Positions 6,603 to 10,880 of a DNA stretch of 10,880 bases are shown here, one piece after another. A model generated the notes under the pieces. It was not told the DNA's origin. It was given only the letters and a program-made list of their open reading frames with translations, and did not search any database. The stretch comes from Verrucomicrobiota bacterium (GTDB lineage: Bacteria > Verrucomicrobiota > Verrucomicrobiia > Chthoniobacterales > UBA10450): positions 3,061 through 13,940 of the forward strand of contig QHPN01000134.1 of assembly GCA_003219115.1 (NCBI GenBank). The letters run 5' to 3'. A program made the translations under genes and the position numbers. Within the stretch, counting starts at the first letter, position 1. Every line of letters begins with the position of its first letter.

Positions 6603-7762
6603 TTCGCGTTCTCTTGCTTCGGGGGCCTGATCACGCGCTGCCGCACCGCTTTTCCGGGACGTAACCGATCCTGATCAGCGACGATGACATGGTCGCCCAA
6701 AGAAAGACCGCTTATGACCTCGGAAAAATCGAGCGTGCGAAAACCAACCTTCACCGTCCGCTTTTGCACAACTCCGTGCTTTACGATCAAGGCCTGATCG
6801 ACGAGCAAGGCGCGGGCCGGCACCAGGAGAACATTTTCGTGTTTGCCGACGATAATGTTCATTTCGCCGGTCATGCCTGCCATCAAATTATCCGGCGCCT
6901 GATCGAGCTGTAAAACAATGGTATAGCGCTGGGTTTCGGGATCGGCTGCCGGCTGAATGGAGGAAACATGAGCGCTGAACTGGCGCGACCGATACGCATA
7001 AAGCTGCACCATTGCTGTCATATTTGGTTTCACCTCGCCGACGTCTTCTTCGTTGACCTCCCCGCGCACATAGTTTTTGCGTGATGAAACCGTGAATAGT
7101 TCGTTGCCCTCTCCGACCAGTTCACCATCGATCGTTAGAACAGCGGTGAGCAATCCATCCATCGGCGCGCGGATCTCGGAGTTCTTCATTTGTGCTTCGA
7201 GTTTTTTGCAGGTCTCCTGCAATGCCTCCAGATTGCGGTCGCGCTCGATCTTTTCCGTCTCGACCACGCCACGGAGCCGATTGGCTTCGTTTTTGGCCTT
7301 TTCGTATTCTACTGCCGGGACGTTGTTGAGAGCGGTCAGTTTCTCCAGCCGCTGGACGTTGTCCTCGGCGGTCTTAAGCAACTCCGATGAGGGCAACGGC
7401 AAGGCGGCCCGCTGCTCACCCGCCTGCAAATCATTACGCGCCTGTTTGAGTTGCCGCGCTGTGCCTTCGTCCGCGATGGTCGCGAGCAGTTGACCTCTCT
7501 CCACCCCTTGGCCGATGGCACCGCGGCCGGCAGAAAATGGTTCGGCCAGTCGAATAAATCCGGAATTTTGTGCGCGAACCCTGACAACAAAAGCGGGCTC
7601 TATACGAATGGTGCCGTAAACCGCGGACAATGCGGTCCCGCGGCGGACCGTGGCCACTTCGGCGACCGGCAGGAGGAGGTAATAAATTATCCCAAGCGCA
7701 ACGACGATCGGTGCGATACCCCAAAGCCACTTTTTGGAGCGCGGCAACTTCAAGAGTTGCAA
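6599..7762 (-). CDS. Periplasmic adaptor (membrane fusion protein, HlyD/MacA/DevB-like)
   Basis: A 387-residue inner-membrane-anchored adaptor. A basic start (RSKK) is followed by one membrane helix at about 12-31. The first barrel-sandwich half (RVRAQNSGFI) and a long charged helical hairpin (about 100-195) come next, then the second lipoyl half with IRAPMDGLL, a typical motif of the family. After that come a beta-barrel (EVNEEDVGEVKPNMTAMVQ) and a membrane-proximal domain (LLVPARALLV). Adaptors of this type link an inner-membrane pump to a TolC channel. The first usable start is TTG at 7762, directly after and in the same frame as the TAG stop of the preceding TolC-like gene; no ATG lies near. 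A weak GGAAAAG lies 8 bases upstream of that TTG, and TTGs at 7753 and 7747 are alternatives. The adaptor-permease-ATPase order is the same as in cyanobacterial DevBCA glycolipid exporters. Confidence 0.9.
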   Translation of the reverse strand: MQLLKLPRSKKWLWGIAPIVVALGIIYYLLLPVAEVATVRRGTALSAVYGTIRIEPAFVVRVRAQNSGFIRLAEPFSAGRGAIGQGVERGQLLATIADEGTARQLKQARNDLQAGEQRAALPLPSSELLKTAEDNVQRLEKLTALNNVPAVEYEKAKNEANRLRGVVETEKIERDRNLEALQETCKKLEAQMKNSEIRAPMDGLLTAVLTIDGELVGEGNELFTVSSRKNYVRGEVNEEDVGEVKPNMTAMVQLYAYRSRQFSAHVSSIQPAADPETQRYTIVLQLDQAPDNLMAGMTGEMNIIVGKHENVLLVPARALLVDQALIVKHGVVQKRTVKVGFRTLDFSEVISGLSLGDHVIVADQDRLRPGKAVRQRVIRPPKQENAK

Positions 7763-9079
7763 CTATGGCACTTTTCCGTCGTCGGAAAATCGAAAATATC
7801 GTCCGATGGCCCGATCCCATTCCGCCATTGCCAGGCTACGCTGGTAAGCGGCCTCGAGTAATCCGCTTCTGGTTTGCAATAGTCCGTTCTGGCTCACCCG
7901 ATATTCCAGCTGTGAGGCGAGACCATTCGCCAGATTTTGCGAGACCAGCTCGACTCCCTGTTGCGCGGCGGTAGACGCGCCGGAAAGCGATTCCTGCCGC
8001 GCATCGATCGCCTTGAGGTCGTTGTAAATGCGCGACAATTCTGCGCGCACGTTAATTTTCAGTTTCCGACAAGTCAGTTCGTTGATATCACGCGCCGCTC
8101 CCTGTTTCTGGCTCGCGCCGCTTATCTTGCCGTTGTCGATCACATGCCATGTGTATGTCGCTCCGATTCGGACTTCTGAGGAAAGAAAATCCTCCGTTCG
8201 CCGCGAAGAGTCTTCGCGATGAATTCCTGAGACCGGAATGTAATCCCCCGACATTCTGGCGGCGATTAATGGATAATATCCCGCTTCAATGATGCGCCGG
8301 TCCTCGTTTGCAGCCCGAACGAGGAGCCGGGCAAGTTTCAGATCAGCTCGTTGCTCCATGGCTCTGCCTGTTTCCGAATCGAGATCGACCTGAAGTGGCG
8401 TGGTGCGCAGTTCTCCTTCCGGAACCGGCAACGACGACGATCCGCTTGCCATCTCTTCTGCTAATTTGAGTCGCGCCTGCTGCCACGCGCGCCGTGCACT
8501 CTCGACTTGCGCATCCAGCGCTCGCGCTTCCACCGTGGCGCTGGTAAAAGCACCGCGATCGGTCAATCCCGCCTGATAACGATCTTTCTGACTGGTCACA
8601 TTCTCTTCCAGCCGCTGCTGTTGCTCGCGACGAATCGATTCCAATTCGCGATTGAACAGTGCGGCATAAAATGCCACGCGAGCGGCATCCAGTTGTTCCA
8701 TCACCGCCACGTTCAGCTGCTGCTGTGCGATCAGGATTTCGACGTCTCCGCGACGCCGCGACGATGGTATGGCGGCATTAAACAACGGCTGAGTAAGAAA
8801 GCCCCGAACAAAGCCGAATACTTTCGTTCCGCTTTCTCCTGCCCGTGATCCGCCTTGCACACCGGCGGGAACGCCAATTTTTGCGTCCGGCCAGGCGATC
8901 GACTGAAAGACCAGCCGTCGTCCGGCTGCTTCTTCGAGCCGAGCCTTCGCCTGCTGGATGGTTGGATTCTTCTCCAGTGTCGTTTGCAGAACCTGCTCCA
9001 AAGTTATCCCGTGTGCCCGGGGCAGGCCGGCTAGCGAAGCACCGCTTATGATTGCAACGATGGAGGCAGTGAATTTCAT
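7763..9079 (-). CDS. TolC-like outer-membrane efflux protein 2
   Basis: A 438-residue outer membrane factor. It has a signal peptide (hydrophobic residues 5-20, likely cut after AHG near residue 24). The mature start ITLEQVLQTTLEKNP is the standard opening of TolC-family proteins, followed by two long heptad-rich helical stretches (about 110-200 and 340-430) and strand-like segments such as FVRGFLTQPLF and GATYTWHVID. Length and layout match TolC-family subunits, which trimerise into an outer-membrane barrel with a periplasmic tunnel and dock onto the adaptor. Its ATG at 9079 overlaps the stop of the upstream TolC-like gene as ATGA. Its TAG stop at 7763-7765 touches the adaptor start. It shares the TWHV-x-D strand motif with the upstream protein but is otherwise quite different, so the pair is not a recent duplication. 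Confidence 0.9.
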   Translation of the reverse strand: MKFTASIVAIISGASLAGLPRAHGITLEQVLQTTLEKNPTIQQAKARLEEAAGRRLVFQSIAWPDAKIGVPAGVQGGSRAGESGTKVFGFVRGFLTQPLFNAAIPSSRRRGDVEILIAQQQLNVAVMEQLDAARVAFYAALFNRELESIRREQQQRLEENVTSQKDRYQAGLTDRGAFTSATVEARALDAQVESARRAWQQARLKLAEEMASGSSSLPVPEGELRTTPLQVDLDSETGRAMEQRADLKLARLLVRAANEDRRIIEAGYYPLIAARMSGDYIPVSGIHREDSSRRTEDFLSSEVRIGATYTWHVIDNGKISGASQKQGAARDINELTCRKLKINVRAELSRIYNDLKAIDARQESLSGASTAAQQGVELVSQNLANGLASQLEYRVSQNGLLQTRSGLLEAAYQRSLAMAEWDRAIGRYFRFSDDGKVP

Positions 9080-10443
9080 CGCTGGTTTAGCTTGGCAGGC
9101 GGATGGGCCAGGTTGAAAATCCTGTTTTTCGCCGGGGCGTCGCTATTCGGTTCCGAACCGATGGATTCCGGTGGCCACGCGCAGGCGCGGGCCAACCGGG
9201 CGAGTGCCGCATCGTGCAGGTAGATCGCACTCAGGCGAGTCGTCTGCGTCCTTGTCACATCGGACGCGGCTTGCAGGATGTCGAGTTGCGTCCCCAGTCC
9301 AGCGGCGAGATTGGCCTTGGCGAACTGGAGAGAATCAGCGGCAGTTTGAACATTCTTGGTTTCGGCCTCGAGAATGCGGTCCGCCTGTTCCAAGTCGAAA
9401 AATACGCTGCGAACTTCCGAAGCAATTCTGCGTCGGGTTGCTTCCAAGGCCTGCACCGCTGCGTCACGCCGAGCCCGCGTCGCCTGAAGCCGGCCCTTGG
9501 TCGCAAAGCCATCGAACACATGCCATGTCCCGCTTATTCCTACCAGATAGCCGTGGTTAAACTCGCGACCGACATCTGGGTCACGCTCGTTGTAAATCTC
9601 GTAAGCCGAAAAGAGTCCAATGTGCGGGCGCAGTTCACTCTGATCGAGAGCGTATTGCTTGTCTTCAATCTCGATATCTTTTTGCCGCGCCTTAATTTCC
9701 GGACGATTTGCATCCGCGCCAGCAAGGCACTCGTTCAGATCGAAGTGCTGCGCGTGATATTCCAACTGTCCGGCGGCCTCGAATGAGGGAACGCTGGCAG
9801 CGACATTCATTCCCATGAGTTCTGCCAACCGCAGGTAGGAATTTTTTAGCTGAGTCTGCGCGTTGATCAGTTCCGGCCGCTCGTTGGCGAGAGCTACTTG
9901 TGCGCGCTCGACATTTAAAGTTCCGACGGTTCCAGCCTTAAGTCTTTCCTGTTGCGTCTTGAGCTCTTCTTCCAGGACACGAACCGAATCCTCGCGCACG
10001 CGAATTTTTGCCCGGTTCAGGAGCAGTTCATAAAACGCGACGCGCACGTCCATTGCGACCCGGCTCACCACTTCTTGAAAGAGATAATCCTGCTTCTCGA
10101 TGTTCAGCCGCGCGATCGCAACCTGACTGGGGACAGCGCCGCCTGTGTAAACGTTCTGCTGTAACCGCAGCGAAACATTATAATCCTCGTCACGGAGGCG
10201 AGTGTCGTCCTGGTGTTCTCGCTTGTCGATCAGGCCGGTCGAAACCAGCGATGGCAAATAGCCCGACCGCGCCTCGACCAAACCGCCCCGTCCGGCCTCG
10301 ATTTGCTTTCGTGCAATTGCAATTTCCAGGTTCTGTTTCTTCGCCAGCGCAACCGCGGCCTCGATGCCGTAGTTTGGGCGAGCGGCTTGCCCAACGATTG
10401 CCAGGCTGCAAAGCAGTGCAATTACGTAAAATCCCGGACGCAT
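9076..10443 (-). CDS. TolC-like outer-membrane efflux protein 1, first gene of the export operon
   Basis: A 455-residue outer membrane factor. A signal peptide covers about residues 1-21 (ALLCSLAIVGQA). The mature protein begins with YGIEAAVALAKKQNLEIAIARKQ, a typical TolC N-terminus. Two helical repeats follow, each with a membrane strand such as YNVSLRLQQNVYTGG and GISGTWHVFDGFATKG. The C-terminal tail after about residue 425 (SEPNSDAPAKNR) is low in structure. The start is well supported: GAAGGA (forward strand 10453-10458) lies 9 bases upstream of the ATG. It leads the operon and overlaps the next TolC-like gene by 4 bases. It is divergent from the inositol-phosphate synthase gene. Confidence 0.9.
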   Translation of the reverse strand: MRPGFYVIALLCSLAIVGQAARPNYGIEAAVALAKKQNLEIAIARKQIEAGRGGLVEARSGYLPSLVSTGLIDKREHQDDTRLRDEDYNVSLRLQQNVYTGGAVPSQVAIARLNIEKQDYLFQEVVSRVAMDVRVAFYELLLNRAKIRVREDSVRVLEEELKTQQERLKAGTVGTLNVERAQVALANERPELINAQTQLKNSYLRLAELMGMNVAASVPSFEAAGQLEYHAQHFDLNECLAGADANRPEIKARQKDIEIEDKQYALDQSELRPHIGLFSAYEIYNERDPDVGREFNHGYLVGISGTWHVFDGFATKGRLQATRARRDAAVQALEATRRRIASEVRSVFFDLEQADRILEAETKNVQTAADSLQFAKANLAAGLGTQLDILQAASDVTRTQTTRLSAIYLHDAALARLARACAWPPESIGSEPNSDAPAKNRIFNLAHPPAKLNQR

Positions 10444-10620
10444 TCGATCTATTCCTTCAAGCGATGCTTATTTTTTCAATAAAATTCCCCGCCTAAAAAA
10501 GTTGCGCATCTTTGAAATTCGCTGGTTTTTTTCCTGAGCCGTGCTTTCTCCCCTTGTGAAATTGCAAAACTCAACCCTTGCTTCAAGTGCCTCAGTCCGC
10601 GTAATCTTTCGCCTTCGACC
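10444..10620. promoter_or_regulatory. Divergent intergenic region between export operon and inositol-phosphate synthase gene
   Basis: This 177-base gap must hold the promoters of both the leftward operon and the rightward synthase gene. The part at 10465-10500 is clearly AT-rich. I find no -35/-10 pair good enough to call on either strand and no clear inverted-repeat operator. A strong ribosome site for the operon (GAAGGA on the - strand) is at 10453-10458; none is obvious for the synthase gene. Confidence 0.4.
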
Positions 10621-10880
10621 ATGAGAAAGATCCGGATCGCTATTGTTGGTGTTGGTAACTGTGCCAGCTCGCTGGTTCAAGGAATAAACTTTTATCGGGG
10701 CTCCGCCGCCAATGGCAACGGGGTCGGTCTGATGCATCGCCAGATCGGGTCCTATCGTCCGGGGGACATCGAAGTCGTGGCCGCCTTTGATATCGACCGC
10801 CGCAAGGTTGGTCTTGATGTTAGCAAGGCCATCTTCGCGTCCCCCAATTGCACGAAAGTTTTCTGCGAAAAGATCAGCCT
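10621..10880 (+). CDS. ino1: myo-Inositol-3-phosphate synthase, N-terminal part
   Basis: The first 86 codons are present and the frame is open to the end of the window. The protein starts MRKIRIAIVGVGNCASSLVQG, a Rossmann NAD-binding start with GVGNCASS that is characteristic of prokaryotic inositol-phosphate synthases. It is followed by a short insert, then GLMHRQIGSYRPGDIEVVAAFDIDRRKVG, closely matching the actinobacterial-type enzyme family by recall. The enzyme converts glucose 6-phosphate to inositol 3-phosphate using bound NAD, the committed step to inositol phospholipids and other inositol compounds. No good ribosome site precedes the ATG, though the alignment-like fit from residue 1 supports it. 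It points away from the export operon. The inositol-type CDP-alcohol transferase about 7.4 kb to the left is a plausible downstream partner. Confidence 0.88.
   Translation, partial: MRKIRIAIVGVGNCASSLVQGINFYRGSAANGNGVGLMHRQIGSYRPGDIEVVAAFDIDRRKVGLDVSKAIFASPNCTKVFCEKIS

Noticed and set aside
10468..10737. A - strand open frame across the divergent gap and the start of the inositol-phosphate synthase gene
   Set aside because: It is antisense to the clearly recognised synthase N-terminus and shows no family motif or good start.
1..10880. tRNA or rRNA genes, CRISPR arrays, transposases or strong rho-independent terminators
   Set aside because: I looked for them on both strands and saw no cloverleaf, spaced repeat array, transposase motif or GC hairpin with a T-run that could be supported.

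Overview
The window looks like Gram-negative chromosomal DNA: two TolC-like outer-membrane channels, a periplasmic adaptor, an LPS-type family 9 glycosyltransferase and a Lol/MacB-class ABC transporter all imply an outer membrane. Moderately GC-rich sequence, ATGA/GTGA gene overlaps and the particular CDP-alcohol phosphatidyltransferase subfamily (GRRNIY and EHxLD motifs) suggest a soil-type bacterium, perhaps Verrucomicrobiota. That placement is an impression from protein style, not a proven assignment.

Left part (1-3214, + strand). The window opens inside a family 9 glycosyltransferase (heptosyltransferase-like). Ten bases later comes a membrane glycosyltransferase of the GT39/ArnT/PMT type. 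After a 93-base gap with a good sigma70-like promoter comes a 434-residue CDP-alcohol phosphatidyltransferase fused to a divergent nucleotidyltransferase-like N-terminus. Its layout resembles the inositol-phosphate cytidylyltransferase/DIPP synthase family.

Middle (3208-4672). A radical SAM protein with a SPASM/twitch-like cysteine tail lies between two gene scars. On its left is a short relic of an ABC ATPase signature motif. On its right is a frameshifted relic of the C-terminus of a second copy of the CDP-alcohol phosphatidyltransferase.

Right part (4641-10443, - strand). A very compact five-gene export operon reads, in transcription order: TolC-like protein 1, TolC-like protein 2, membrane-fusion (adaptor) protein, FtsX/LolE-type permease, ATPase. 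Every junction overlaps or abuts. The permease is broken by an exact 19-bp tandem duplication; removing one copy restores a 412-residue protein. At the right edge, divergent from the operon, starts a myo-inositol-3-phosphate synthase gene (10621 onward, cut by the window end).

Taken together, the window pairs inositol-phosphate synthesis with an inositol-type CDP-alcohol transferase, envelope glycosyltransferases and a lipid-type ABC exporter. A working hypothesis is an inositol-containing (glyco)lipid pathway with its own export machinery. In this copy the exporter permease appears inactivated or switched off.
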